The notes: a model not told the origin generated them from the letters alone. A stretch of 64,000 nucleotides of DNA from Flavobacterium odoriferum (GCF_025499515.1 NZ_JAMKFA010000001.1:1-64000), one strand, 5' to 3'; counted from the first letter of the stretch, positions 36,301-45,788 are shown. Made by a program: numbers and translations.

Positions 36301-37195
36301 AATGCACTCGGGAAGAAACAATAGGTACAGCATTTAAATCATATTGATATAAATTAAAGTTATTGCCTTCAGTTACATACAACAATGAACCATTTGGTGA
36401 AAATTCTACTCCATAAAATGAACCCGAACCAGTATCAATAATTTGTGAATTTGATGCTTGACCTGTTACATTATTAAAATCTAATAACTCAACTCTTGAA
36501 TTTGAAGTATTCCCATAACAAATAGCTAATTTAGAACCATTTGGAGATATTTTCATATTTCCTATTGTATCCAAATAATGATCTGCAGTGATTGATGAAT
36601 TACTTATTACTGGTGTTGTGCTTAATCCACTCGAATTCAATAAATGAGAATAAATAATATTGTTATTGTATGCTCTGGTTACTATCCAAAAATCTGTTTC
36701 ATTTGCATGTTTAACAACTGATATTTTTTCACATGACGGCGAGTATAACAAAACATTTTTTGTACTGGTTACGCCACCTAAACCACCATCTAAATTCAAA
36801 TCAATTATTGAATAACGAACCCCGTTTGGAAAAGCCTGAAAATCTAATGTAAATAAATAAAATAAGTTTGTAGAACCTGGCATAGGAATTATTGTTCCTG
36901 ATTGAGTAGAGGAATCATGACCAAGTAAACCATCACCATTTAACATTACTTGATGATTTCTATTCCATACTTTTATACCATTGGTGTAAAAAAGCAATTG
37001 ACCTGCCGCATTAGCTAATGAAGCACAACCTTCAAAAGCATCCATTTCGCTATCTATAAGTGGTACAGGCACACCACTGTTAAAATCTAAACCCGCTTTA
37101 TCTCCAAAATACCAAATATTGGCCTCGCCTTGAGATTTAACAGTTGTTGTTGTAAACAAAAAAAACAATAAAAGTAAGCTGGCTACTTTACTCAT
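33368..37195 (-). CDS. Secreted T9SS type B sorting domain protein with a PKD domain
   Basis: A 1275-residue surface protein with a signal peptide (through TVKSQ). The N-terminal half (about residues 24-370) resembles a beta-propeller or WD-like fold, with GEANIWYFGDKAGLDFNSG and repeated GPDGKIYVA and SPNGS elements. A PKD domain (about 380-450) contains STASWNFGDGNTSNIISPTH. Several repeats of about 95 residues follow, each with a CDDxxDGxxxF motif (about 455-1010). The end is a type B (gliding-associated) sorting domain, FTPNGDGINDYWNI to HFSLKR. Export by SprA is expected; no adhesion target is visible. It follows the two lipocalin-like genes by 21 bases. Confidence 0.92.
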   Translation of the reverse strand: MSKVASLLLLFFLFTTTTVKSQGEANIWYFGDKAGLDFNSGVPVPLIDSEMDAFEGCASLANAAGQLLFYTNGIKVWNRNHQVMLNGDGLLGHDSSTQSGTIIPMPGSTNLFYLFTLDFQAFPNGVRYSIIDLNLDGGLGGVTSTKNVLLYSPSCEKISVVKHANETDFWIVTRAYNNNIIYSHLLNSSGLSTTPVISNSSITADHYLDTIGNMKISPNGSKLAICYGNTSNSRVELLDFNNVTGQASNSQIIDTGSGSFYGVEFSPNGSLLYVTEGNNFNLYQYDLNAVPIVSSRVHLFDSEPMLTRITRSLQLGPDGKIYVAMASSPAISVINKPNIYGFGCEFVVDAIPLAGKISGSGLPVFNQSFFFTAIQLQNSCVGEVTSFELGDTSVSTASWNFGDGNTSNIISPTHIYNNEGTYTVSVTTNGVNGISTATRNIIVYATPTATQPISSLICDDNNDGFYNFDLTAKTSAILNGQSPTQYGVRYYANAVDYANTIAITSPTNFPNTSAYQLQTIIAEVYNLDNSDCKAITTFDIQVFESPLPSTSVSSIQLCDNTSFGTDVDGKVVFNLTSKQTTILNGQSATNFTLSYYKDAALTDLISNPTTYVNTNVVETIYVKMTNNQNVNCFATTSFQIEVFMLPSITSPIPLKQCDDNNDGFSAFNLTEANEFVVTSTTGLSFSYFETLTEAENNTNPISNFTTYTNQTVSTDQVFIRVQNANGCFRVATLNLIVSTTLVPATFQRTFTVCDDAVSGSNSDGIATFDFSSATAAIQALYPVGQVLDITYYQTITDALAEQNAITNTSNFTNTSSPTTQNIFVRVDSQLDNECLGLGHHITLNVEPLPIISPLTYTHCDDDQDGSFGFDTSTLETTLLNGLTNVTLAYWDENNNPLPSPLPNPFNTITQIVKVRATNNTTNACYFETNITFTVDDLPEAYAIPTNLTTVCDDEFDPTDQDGLFAFDTSSFQSTILGTQTGMLVNYFDETGNSLPSPLPNPLVSGTQNITVEVINPVNTICKATMIIPLIVNPLPEIELYGDELICSNNPLFTKVINAGLLDETTVSNFTYQWFLDGSIIFTATNYDLTVNTEGVYTVEVTNSNGCVRTRTITVTASDIATINDIEIVDLSDDNSVTVIVTGLGNYEYSLDNIDYQSSNIFQNIASGIYTVYVRDLNGCGVVTEEISVLGIPNYFTPNGDGINDYWNIKGVNSKFNLETTIHIFDRYGKLLKQISPLSQGWDGTFNGVQMPSSDYWYSIQLEDGRVLKGHFSLKR

Positions 37196-37216
37196 TTTAC
37201 AGGATTTAGAAACTGA

Positions 37217-37657
37217 TTAATTTCTAGTTAAAATAACACCTTTAAAATTGCCATAATTATTTGGAGAGTACCAAACATTTTGTGCTGTTTCAAAATCTAT
37301 TCTTAAACTGTTAGTTGTAAGAACACTTACTACACCATTATATTTTGCATCACAATTTGAAATTTGACTTCCATTTAATAAAAAATCTGAACATGCTTGT
37401 TGCGCATAAATGGAACAATTAGCATAAAAAACACTAGAATCAATTGTACCCGATTCTTCAATTTCAATATAATCACGATTAGAACTACAAGCTTCAGAAT
37501 AAGAAATTTTACTACCATCTTCTAAAATAATTTCGCTGTAATACCATTTTCCTTTTAAATTATTTTTTGTTATTTCTAAATCAGAAGCACCTTCGTCTTC
37601 TTTGCTACAACCAATGGTTAAAAATAAGACTGTGATTAGTATTACTAAATTTTTCAT
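37217..37657 (-). CDS. Lipocalin-like lipoprotein (copy B)
   Basis: A 146-residue lipoprotein with signal MKNLVILITVLFLTIGCSKE (acceptor Cys17). The mature part has the lipocalin-like start LKGKWYYSEIILEDGSKI, then an ACSSNRDYIEIEESGTI strand pair and several cysteines that may form disulfides. It is a tandem paralogue of the gene just upstream (37677-38114), sharing the W-Y-x-S start, the CS-x-x-RDYI motif and the ending F-K/A-KG-I-x-x-T-x-N. It lies 19 bases after its paralogue. Function unknown; this family is common on flavobacterial surfaces. Confidence 0.75.
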   Translation of the reverse strand: MKNLVILITVLFLTIGCSKEDEGASDLEITKNNLKGKWYYSEIILEDGSKISYSEACSSNRDYIEIEESGTIDSSVFYANCSIYAQQACSDFLLNGSQISNCDAKYNGVVSVLTTNSLRIDFETAQNVWYSPNNYGNFKGVILTRN

Positions 37658-37676
37658 TTATTGCCTTTTTAATTTA

Positions 37677-38114
37677 TTAATTTTTTGTAAAAATTATACC
37701 TTTTGCCTGTCCTAAATTATTATCAGGATACCCTAAATTTTTAACCGTAGAATAATCAATCCTAAAAGTTGATGTTGTGAGGCTCACAAACCCATCAAAT
37801 TTATCATTGCAACCATGAAGCTCATTTCCTGTTAACCCAAACGAACTACAGTCATAATCTGTATGATTTGTACATGCTGCATTATTTGTAGATAAAATTA
37901 TTTTATTTAATGTGGTTACCGTAATATAATCACGCTGGGTACTACATAGGTTAGTGTAAGGAACAATAGTTCCATCGGGTTGTATTACTTTGCTAAAATA
38001 CCATGTACCCCATAGATTTTCATGTTTTACCTCTACTGTGTCTGATTTTTCATCGTCTTTGCTACAAGCACTAAATAATATTAGTGTTAGTAAAATTAAA
38101 ATTGTTTTTTTCAT
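37677..38114 (-). CDS. Lipocalin-like lipoprotein (copy A)
   Basis: A 145-residue lipoprotein with signal MKKTILILLTLILFSACSKD (acceptor Cys17). The mature protein begins LWGTWYFSKVIQPDGTIVPY, continues with LCSTQRDYITVTTLNKI, and contains a CNDKFDGFVSL stretch matching the CDAKYNGVVSV of its neighbour. The shared cysteine positions indicate a common disulfide pattern. It lies upstream of its paralogue in one unit that probably continues into the type B surface protein. The tandem pair points to a recent duplication. The ligand and role are unknown. Confidence 0.75.
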   Translation of the reverse strand: MKKTILILLTLILFSACSKDDEKSDTVEVKHENLWGTWYFSKVIQPDGTIVPYTNLCSTQRDYITVTTLNKIILSTNNAACTNHTDYDCSSFGLTGNELHGCNDKFDGFVSLTTSTFRIDYSTVKNLGYPDNNLGQAKGIIFTKN

Positions 38115-38129
38115 GGTTGTTATATTTTT

Positions 38130-38200
38130 TAATTTTTACTTTGTGGGCACGGAATACAATTCTGCGCTATCTACTGTTATATATCCGAGCGGTCGGGTTA
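38130..38200. other. Non-coding fragment of unusual composition
   Basis: The gap between the candidate immunity gene and the lipoprotein pair contains a more GC-rich stretch (about 38143-38205) with CCGAGCGGTCGGG, which can pair CCGA with TCGG. No ORF, tRNA shape or promoter was seen. It may be a remnant of a mobile or rearranged sequence. Confidence 0.35.
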
Positions 38201-38857
38201 TCATTTACACATTTTTTTAAAATAATTACAAAAAAACTTGTTAAACTCTATAATTTTAATCTTTTCATTTTTATCAATAAATACAGCATAAACTAAATTA
38301 TTTTTAATTATAAAAATATAATTAACTAAACCATCAAGTTTGAAAACAAAATATTTTTTTACAGGAAATTCTTTATATAAGAATCCAAGTTTAGAACCAT
38401 ATCTATAAGGGGAGTAATAATTGTCCCCTATTAGACAAAAATTTAACTTTTCAAAATCATTTGATTGCTTATTCAAGGTTGAATAATATCCGTCATAAAT
38501 AATTTGATTTCCACTAAATAATACATATTCCTGTAATGTGTCATTAAGAGTGATATCAATACAGCTTAAATAATTTTTAGATCCTTCACTTAGATTAAAT
38601 TTAAAAACTGGAATTGTTTTTATACTTATAGAATCAAAATCAAATTTTGTAACTAATAAATTTTGGTCTATGTTCAATTTTCCAATTAAAAAATTTTCAT
38701 TTTCCTTTGTATACTCATACCGTTTCTTTAAAAGTGTTTTAGCATTTGAATTAAATGTTTCTAAATTTAAGTTTAAAATATTATTTATTACTTCATCATC
38801 AGTTTGTGAAAAAGAATACTTACAAGTTAACATAATTATTATTAATAAATATTTCAT
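38201..38857 (-). CDS. Hypothetical secreted protein, candidate immunity protein of the RHS toxin
   Basis: A 218-residue protein with a signal peptide (MKYLLIIIMLTCKYSFSQ), no lipobox and no membrane helix after it. The mature part is Lys/Asn/Phe-rich, with no family I recognise. Its start lies 11 bases after the stop of the RHS gene on the same strand, the usual position of an immunity gene behind a polymorphic toxin. A periplasmic immunity protein would fit a toxin acting, or first arriving, in the periplasm. The immunity role is inference from position only. Base composition is as AT-rich as the toxin tip. Confidence 0.6.
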   Translation of the reverse strand: MKYLLIIIMLTCKYSFSQTDDEVINNILNLNLETFNSNAKTLLKKRYEYTKENENFLIGKLNIDQNLLVTKFDFDSISIKTIPVFKFNLSEGSKNYLSCIDITLNDTLQEYVLFSGNQIIYDGYYSTLNKQSNDFEKLNFCLIGDNYYSPYRYGSKLGFLYKEFPVKKYFVFKLDGLVNYIFIIKNNLVYAVFIDKNEKIKIIEFNKFFCNYFKKMCK

Positions 38858-38868
38858 TTTTATTTTAT

Positions 38869-41800
38869 TTAGTTATATGTTGATCTCCAGACACTAAACG
38901 CATATTTAAACTTATCAAAACTAAAATTACCCCAATTATCAGGATCCATAAGTGTAAATCGAAATGTGCCTTTCTTAATGTGTTTTTCAATCTTAGAAAT
39001 TAAACTAGCGTGATGAATATTTTGAGAAGAATCTGGTTGCCAACTTATTTGAACAATCCTATTGGATTTCATTTGATTTATTGCCCAATTTGCAAAATTT
39101 GATTCTGTATTATTCAAATTAAAATCCTCAACCGAATAACCTGAAACTTGATAATTTAATCTTAAATTTCCACTGTTTATACCCCCTTTATCAGCTCTTA
39201 AAAACCAACTACTATTGATACCTTGTTGCTCGTCACCACCAAAATAATACCAATCGACAACTCTTTTACAATGATAAGTACAAGTTAATTTCTTAATTTG
39301 TTCACTAAATCCTAAATCCATTTCTGCTTCTAAGTTCCAATTTGTATCACTAAAATCATATTTACCAGTAATTGAGTTTTTAAAACTATTTACTCCAACA
39401 ACATCTCGCCAATTACTTTGTCCAGTCCAAAAATTAGAATCATCTTTCACCGCAGTAATCCCGCCTACTAAACCTCCTATAACACCACCTAATGTTGTAC
39501 TAATTAAAGTACTTTTCAAAATTTGATTTAATTTTAAACTACCACCATTGAGCATAACGTCAAAAGAGGGACTAAATACACCAGTAACAAAACCTGTTGA
39601 CCCTCCCATTAATGCACCATTCCAAAACCCAGCTGCTGATGTATCAAAACCACAAATAGAAGTAAATCCGCCACTTATTCCCATGGTGGCAAAAGAAGAC
39701 CATAAAGATATAATACTGGTTTTTAACACTCCTTGAAAAGTAATTGGTGCTTCTACAGAAATTGCATTCAACATATAGGCCGCTATTGCAACACCAACTC
39801 CTATGGCTACAGTTGCTAACCCATATTCTCCACTAGGGTCTGTATATTTTAAAGGATTATTAAGAACGTATCCATAACGGTTATAGTTTTGGGTATTATT
39901 CGGGTCTTGAATAAAATTATCGGGCTGTAAAAAACGATGCAACAATGGGTCGTATAAACGACCATTCATATGAATTAACTTTACCCCTTGTAAATGTTCA
40001 TGCCCAGTATATCCCCTATCTATAACGGTTAAACCTGTCAAATTATTACCAGCTCCATCTTGTACTTTTGCAATATTTCCCCAAGCATCAAAATGTCTTT
40101 TCTCAACAATTTCACCAGACTGATTGGTTATTGCAATTATACTCCCTTGCAAGTCTCTATGCAAATATAAATAATTTTCGGTTGTACCATTACTTTTTAA
40201 CACTACAGGAGCCGTGTACCCATCTCCTCCTATATATGTTAAAAATTCTACTTCACCAGTGTTTATGTTTTTCTTAATTTCTATAGTCCCATCACCTGAA
40301 TAAAATTTGTGGTAGGTTCTTAAAAGTTTATCTGTATTTAAGTTCCCATAATACATGGCACTTCTGTTTTGAAATGTATTGTAAGAAAAATCTATTTTAT
40401 CTTTTCCTTGTTCATGAATTTGTATTGGACTTTTAAAAGCATTATATGAAATATCTTGACGTAAATAATTTGAATAATGTTCTTTACCAGCAGGTGTTAA
40501 CTCTACACTACTGTTTTGATACGCTTTGCCACCAATATTATAACCATAATTTCCTAAATTATTTTGGGTAATTCTACCTCTATTATCATATTGTTGTTCA
40601 TTTCGGTTTATTTTTTTAACAACTACATTATCTATATAAAACGTTTTTAAAACACCAACATCAGTACTTGATGGTGATTTATCAAATTTTAAATAAATGT
40701 CTTTGTGTGCTGAAACCACATAATCAGCAACAAAAATGCCATCAGCAGGTTCGCCTAAAACAGTTTGAATAGTTGTGTTTGTAATTGGGTCTTTTTCTAT
40801 TACTACTACTCTAAGCTTGTTAATATTATTTTTAGTTATCGTTGCAGATATATTAAGCTTTGTTCCTAAAGCGGCACCTGATAAAATTAATTTTTGCCCT
40901 CCTGAAGCTGATGGGGTTGTATTGATTCTTAATCTACCAGCCGACGATGAAATTGTTGCACCTGAAGTTGCAACAAAACCTTCTGTACTAGCGTAACTGG
41001 AAAAAGTTAAATTGTGCAAAGTTTCATCAGGTGATTTCCAAACGGTTAATCGTTCTAAATTATCATATTCAAAAAGTTCAAATAAATTAAATAAATTAGT
41101 TTGTCTTGAATTCAATAAAGCTCTCGTAGTATTAAAGCTATAGGTTAAATTGATAATTGATTCTGTGTTTTCAGGATCAATTGGGTCAATTTCAATTGGG
41201 TCACCTAGATCAAATGGGTTTTCATCAACTCTATCTACAACACTTGGATTTGACATTCTTCCAGAAGAAATAATTTTGGATGTATTAAGAATTGTAGGAA
41301 ATCCTAAATTATCATATGTATTGGTTTGGATTAATTCATTTCCAAAAGTTCCACTTGTTAATTGTCCTCGTTCATTTACAGTATTACTTGACCACAAAAG
41401 AGTATTTGCACCATCATCAAAAATTTGCTTGTGATATCCATTATAATAAACATTTCTTATCCATTTAGATGAAATTTTATTTGTGGCTAATTCTTTTGCT
41501 TCATATTTTACTTTTTGTTCTCTTCCAAAGGAGTCGTAAATAACTTCATTTTCAAATTTTGCAAATGGCAATTCTTCAATCGTTTTTTTAAGTCTATTGT
41601 GACTATCATATTCATAGAGATAACTTGAATTACCATTGTAAATATCGGTTACTACTAATGATGATGGTAATTTGTTTACAGGATTGTAATTATAATCAGT
41701 AATAATACTTGTTTTTTCGGCACTAGTTGCTCCTATAACTCTTTTTTGAGTAAGTTTGCCTGTACTCGGGTTATAATCATAGTATGTATTTCCTTTTGGT

Positions 41801-44800
41801 GTTCCTTCGTGAATTATTTGACCTAAGAAATTATAATTGTATATATATGTCCCTGCAGATGGGTCAATTAATTTTGTTTTCAAACCAAAATTGTTATACT
41901 CCATATAAACTTCATTATCTTCATATGTAGCTGTTTTTTGATTACCATTTGCATAAAAAGTAAAATTAATTTCACCTCCAGGATCTGTTGATTGAACAAC
42001 ATGTCCATTAGCATTTTTTGTTGAACTAGTTTGCTTAGTACCATCATTAGCTGTTGTTTTTAAACCATCGTAAGTCACATTTAAAATAAGTCCAGAAGCA
42101 TAATTTATACTTGTTGTACGGCTATATTCATCAAAAATTGTAGTATTCCATAATAGTGGATTATTCCCTTTATATGGCTCACTTTCTTTAAATTTTCTTC
42201 CTAAATAATCATATACTATAGATTTGTAAGACCAAGTATTATCGATGTTCTTAACACCAGATTTTATGTTTCGTCCTAAAATATCATTTATAGCAACTTT
42301 TTCACTTCCATCATCTGAGACTGAACTTGTAGTAATTAAATTTCCGTTTCTAGAATAAGATATATTTAAGTTTTTATTTAAATAATCTTTAACTTTAATT
42401 AATTTTCCCCAATTATCATAATAATTAGTAGTTACTTGTGAAAAGGGGTTTGTAGTAGTTTCTACAAGTCCATATATTGAGTTATATGAATAAGTAGTTA
42501 TTAACTCTTCAATATCTTTTGAAGAAATTACAAATCTTCCAGTAGCGTCATAAGTTTGCTCAATGGTTCTTGGCGCTATGTAAGGAGTAACTCCAGATGT
42601 TACACTTACCGTTTTTTTTGTAATATTTGAATAATCATCATGCTCATAATCTTCAATTATGTAATTTTCTTCAGTTGAATTACCTTTCTTCTCTAACCTA
42701 GTTAATAAATTACCTGTGTAATTGTATTTTTCAGTTGTTTCAAATGTGTCACCATAAGCATCTGCAAGAGAAACTACAGAGGTTGGTCTTCCAATATAAT
42801 AGTCATTACCTGAACCAAATTCATTGTTCTCATATGAGGTAGTAGTAGTATAAGTCCCTTGTAAATCAGTTCCTAAAAAATTATTTTTCACAATAATATG
42901 TGGTATGTAAAAACCGTCTGTTGAATATTGGTTAACTACTTCGGTTTTTACATTTGTAAATGAATCATGAGAACTAGTACTACTCAACAATAAAGCATAT
43001 GGATGTGAAGGATTTGCTAAAACATAATTATTTTCGGTTTTAGAAATATAATTAGTAGGGGCTCCTAAATTAAAAGTAAAATCATTTATAGATTTTAATT
43101 GAGTATAACTTCTACTATTTGCTCCTCTTTTTTGAACATCATTTTCAAAAACACTCCAAATTATGTTATTATCATTCGGACTTAAATACCAACTACTTCT
43201 TGCTGTTTTTTTATAACCAATTAAACCTAAACCACTCAAATTTGCAGTTAAGCCATGATATTTGTAACTTTGATATTTAACTTTTCCATCAATAGTACTT
43301 GTTAACTTGTCAACTATTTTACTTCCTCTTAAACGTTTAAATTCAAAATTCGGATAATATTCGGAGTTTGTTGAGGAATATGTATCATTTAAATATCCTA
43401 ATCCATTATTGTTTAATGATTCAATTTCTTTATATTCAATTTTATCAATTATAGCACCTTGACTTGAAGAAACTTCTTTCAACAAAATCTCATTTGCATA
43501 ATTTCTAGCAAATTGTACATATATTGCATTTGCATCATTTTTTCTTAAAACAACAAAATCTTTATTTGCACCATTTACTCGAAAAGAACTTACTAAAGGC
43601 ACAGGAATTTCTGGAGAGCCGCTATTATGTTCAGATGCAGAAGTATAGTCATTATAAAATCTAGGTAAAGAGGCATTTGTGTTACCTAAATTATTTATAT
43701 ACGTTGAAACTTTCCATTTAGTATCAAAATTATGGTACTGCCACCATTCTTTTTTTGCATATGCAACCCAATACATAACTAAATCAGATTTACCATCTTT
43801 ATTTACATCCAACACATAGTAATTTTTAAAATGTTGTTGAGTTGTATACTCAGCACCAACAGTGCCGGGTGTTCCTGTATCTGGTTTATATGTTGTAATT
43901 TGATGTATTTCCTTTTCAAAAACCTCTTGTAAATTTAGTTTAGGATTTGAAAAATAAATTGCCCAATTATCACTATTTTTTTCAACAGGTATAATAATAT
44001 CTGTTTTAGAATCTCCATTGAAATCTCCAAACAATAAAATCTTATCTTTATGATAGTCCGTTAATATACCATTCCCTATTAATTCAATTTGAGTCCAAGG
44101 AGATACTAATAATTGCTTAAACGAAAATATGGTATATGATTTATCATCTCTAAGTACAAAAACATCAGTTTTCCCGTCCCCATTAAAATCACCTGCAAAA
44201 TATTTTCCATCTAATGAACCTGTAAAACCTGTTGTATCAATATTGAGATAACCTTTTGTACCTAATGTTGTAGAACTGTTTGGGTTTAAATCCAAAATAC
44301 GCATTACATTAGGTGAAGTTCCTATAGTAATTGTTTCAATACACCCATAACTTGGGTCTACTGTTCTGCTGTTAATATTAGGTCCAACATAATTTGGATC
44401 ATATTGATATACTTTTTGCTCTGGAAAACTCAAAATTAACAATTCTGAAATTCCATCTCCGTTATAATCACCTTCAATGTATTTATTTCCAGTTTTTATA
44501 TAATTTGATGGAGGATTAAAGTCCGGGCAATTAGAGTAGATAGATGCAGAATTTGGAAAACTAATAGTTTTTGAAAATGGAGAAATCACATTGTTATTTA
44601 TCTGATTTATTTCATTAATTTTTACCGTAATTTGGCTTAATTGTGGATTTAATGACGTAAATGACTGATGCTGATTTAGTTTATTATCTAAAGACAATGT
44701 TTGAATAGGATAAATTCCAAATAAGCTTTGAGCATTTATTGCATTTGCAGTGCCACCTTGAAATAATTTTGTGTAAATTTTGCCTTCATTGTAAAAATCT

Positions 44801-45783
44801 AAATATCCATCGCCATCAAAATCCCCTGGAACAAATCCTGATTGTGGTTGTAAAAAACCATCATAAGTTGTTTGCACTTCTGTATTACCTGTTTCTACTG
44901 GAAAATAATCAAAATTAATTGGATTTGCGGCTTCTTCATTACCATTGAACTCTTTAATTTGAGTTACTTTTTCATAACCCAGTTGACTATCTTCTTCATG
45001 AATAATTTCGTATTTTCTAAATAATTGATTATTAGTTTTTACTTCAACACTAGATAATAAAGCATCTTTTTCATGCTTATTCCCTTTTATGTATGCTGTC
45101 TCAATTCGCTTTGCTTGTTTATAATTGAAGATTAATTCATTTAAAGGCAATATTCCAGCAATATTGGCGCTAAATTTTATGTTTTTCAAACACAAACTTT
45201 TACCAAAAGGTTTAAAGTAATCGTATAATATATAATTACCGTGACTATCTTCAAAACGAGTTATATAAAATGCAGTTAAATCAGTTGCATTTACTCCATC
45301 ATAGTTTCCATACCATGACCGTGAACCATCAGTATTCGTAACAATAAAATAAATATTATCACCCGTGCCAACCTGTTCAATTTTATTATTCGATTGAATT
45401 TCAGTTTGATAAATCGAACCACTCTCCCAATAATTACCAGACTTTATTATTAATCGTTGACCATCGAGTGCAAGTTTATCATTATCATCAAAATCAACTC
45501 CATCAACGTACCCATCAACCTGAATACTTGAAGCCATTCTACTAATCATAGAAATTGAATTAATATTCCATCCTTGACCTATAACACCTCCAAATTGACC
45601 ACTTGCATAAACTAAATTTATTGTTGGCCCAATATTTTGCAAACTTGGAGGCAAGGCAATTGGAACAGTATAAACTGCTTGTCCAGAATTTGTAATATCT
45701 AATTTACCTTGAGTATCATGATAACTCTGAGAAAAAACTAACTTAAAAACAAAAAGTGCAAAAAAAATAAATATATTTTTCAT
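38869..45783 (-). CDS. RHS-repeat polymorphic toxin with a C-terminal cysteine-peptidase-like tip
   Basis: A 2304-residue protein with a signal peptide (through KLVFSQ). A SpvB-like N-terminal domain begins YHDTQGKLDITNSGQAVYTV. FG-GAP/VCBS-type repeats follow, with DxDGDGxxD motifs such as GDFNGDGKTDVFVL and DVNKDGKSDLVMY. Long YD/RHS repeats (about 1100-1960) form the cocoon, and the core motif region ends at YGYVLNNPLKYTDPSGEY (near residue 1987). The variable tip (1988-2304) has a Gly-rich hydrophobic part, then a C39/papain-like pattern: TCTYHC with Cys2168 and Cys2172, His2257/2258 in IHHASLISK, and Asp2280 in LMDPDNWG. No sorting domain is present. The activity is inferred from these residues. 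Confidence 0.85.
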   Translation of the reverse strand: MKNIFIFFALFVFKLVFSQSYHDTQGKLDITNSGQAVYTVPIALPPSLQNIGPTINLVYASGQFGGVIGQGWNINSISMISRMASSIQVDGYVDGVDFDDNDKLALDGQRLIIKSGNYWESGSIYQTEIQSNNKIEQVGTGDNIYFIVTNTDGSRSWYGNYDGVNATDLTAFYITRFEDSHGNYILYDYFKPFGKSLCLKNIKFSANIAGILPLNELIFNYKQAKRIETAYIKGNKHEKDALLSSVEVKTNNQLFRKYEIIHEEDSQLGYEKVTQIKEFNGNEEAANPINFDYFPVETGNTEVQTTYDGFLQPQSGFVPGDFDGDGYLDFYNEGKIYTKLFQGGTANAINAQSLFGIYPIQTLSLDNKLNQHQSFTSLNPQLSQITVKINEINQINNNVISPFSKTISFPNSASIYSNCPDFNPPSNYIKTGNKYIEGDYNGDGISELLILSFPEQKVYQYDPNYVGPNINSRTVDPSYGCIETITIGTSPNVMRILDLNPNSSTTLGTKGYLNIDTTGFTGSLDGKYFAGDFNGDGKTDVFVLRDDKSYTIFSFKQLLVSPWTQIELIGNGILTDYHKDKILLFGDFNGDSKTDIIIPVEKNSDNWAIYFSNPKLNLQEVFEKEIHQITTYKPDTGTPGTVGAEYTTQQHFKNYYVLDVNKDGKSDLVMYWVAYAKKEWWQYHNFDTKWKVSTYINNLGNTNASLPRFYNDYTSASEHNSGSPEIPVPLVSSFRVNGANKDFVVLRKNDANAIYVQFARNYANEILLKEVSSSQGAIIDKIEYKEIESLNNNGLGYLNDTYSSTNSEYYPNFEFKRLRGSKIVDKLTSTIDGKVKYQSYKYHGLTANLSGLGLIGYKKTARSSWYLSPNDNNIIWSVFENDVQKRGANSRSYTQLKSINDFTFNLGAPTNYISKTENNYVLANPSHPYALLLSSTSSHDSFTNVKTEVVNQYSTDGFYIPHIIVKNNFLGTDLQGTYTTTTSYENNEFGSGNDYYIGRPTSVVSLADAYGDTFETTEKYNYTGNLLTRLEKKGNSTEENYIIEDYEHDDYSNITKKTVSVTSGVTPYIAPRTIEQTYDATGRFVISSKDIEELITTYSYNSIYGLVETTTNPFSQVTTNYYDNWGKLIKVKDYLNKNLNISYSRNGNLITTSSVSDDGSEKVAINDILGRNIKSGVKNIDNTWSYKSIVYDYLGRKFKESEPYKGNNPLLWNTTIFDEYSRTTSINYASGLILNVTYDGLKTTANDGTKQTSSTKNANGHVVQSTDPGGEINFTFYANGNQKTATYEDNEVYMEYNNFGLKTKLIDPSAGTYIYNYNFLGQIIHEGTPKGNTYYDYNPSTGKLTQKRVIGATSAEKTSIITDYNYNPVNKLPSSLVVTDIYNGNSSYLYEYDSHNRLKKTIEELPFAKFENEVIYDSFGREQKVKYEAKELATNKISSKWIRNVYYNGYHKQIFDDGANTLLWSSNTVNERGQLTSGTFGNELIQTNTYDNLGFPTILNTSKIISSGRMSNPSVVDRVDENPFDLGDPIEIDPIDPENTESIINLTYSFNTTRALLNSRQTNLFNLFELFEYDNLERLTVWKSPDETLHNLTFSSYASTEGFVATSGATISSSAGRLRINTTPSASGGQKLILSGAALGTKLNISATITKNNINKLRVVVIEKDPITNTTIQTVLGEPADGIFVADYVVSAHKDIYLKFDKSPSSTDVGVLKTFYIDNVVVKKINRNEQQYDNRGRITQNNLGNYGYNIGGKAYQNSSVELTPAGKEHYSNYLRQDISYNAFKSPIQIHEQGKDKIDFSYNTFQNRSAMYYGNLNTDKLLRTYHKFYSGDGTIEIKKNINTGEVEFLTYIGGDGYTAPVVLKSNGTTENYLYLHRDLQGSIIAITNQSGEIVEKRHFDAWGNIAKVQDGAGNNLTGLTVIDRGYTGHEHLQGVKLIHMNGRLYDPLLHRFLQPDNFIQDPNNTQNYNRYGYVLNNPLKYTDPSGEYGLATVAIGVGVAIAAYMLNAISVEAPITFQGVLKTSIISLWSSFATMGISGGFTSICGFDTSAAGFWNGALMGGSTGFVTGVFSPSFDVMLNGGSLKLNQILKSTLISTTLGGVIGGLVGGITAVKDDSNFWTGQSNWRDVVGVNSFKNSITGKYDFSDTNWNLEAEMDLGFSEQIKKLTCTYHCKRVVDWYYFGGDEQQGINSSWFLRADKGGINSGNLRLNYQVSGYSVEDFNLNNTESNFANWAINQMKSNRIVQISWQPDSSQNIHHASLISKIEKHIKKGTFRFTLMDPDNWGNFSFDKFKYAFSVWRSTYN

Positions 45784-45788
45784 AAAAA

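Noticed and set aside
38143..38205. A tRNA or small structured RNA in the GC-richer gap
   Set aside because: Only a four-base stem is visible; no cloverleaf or TTC loop motif could be made.
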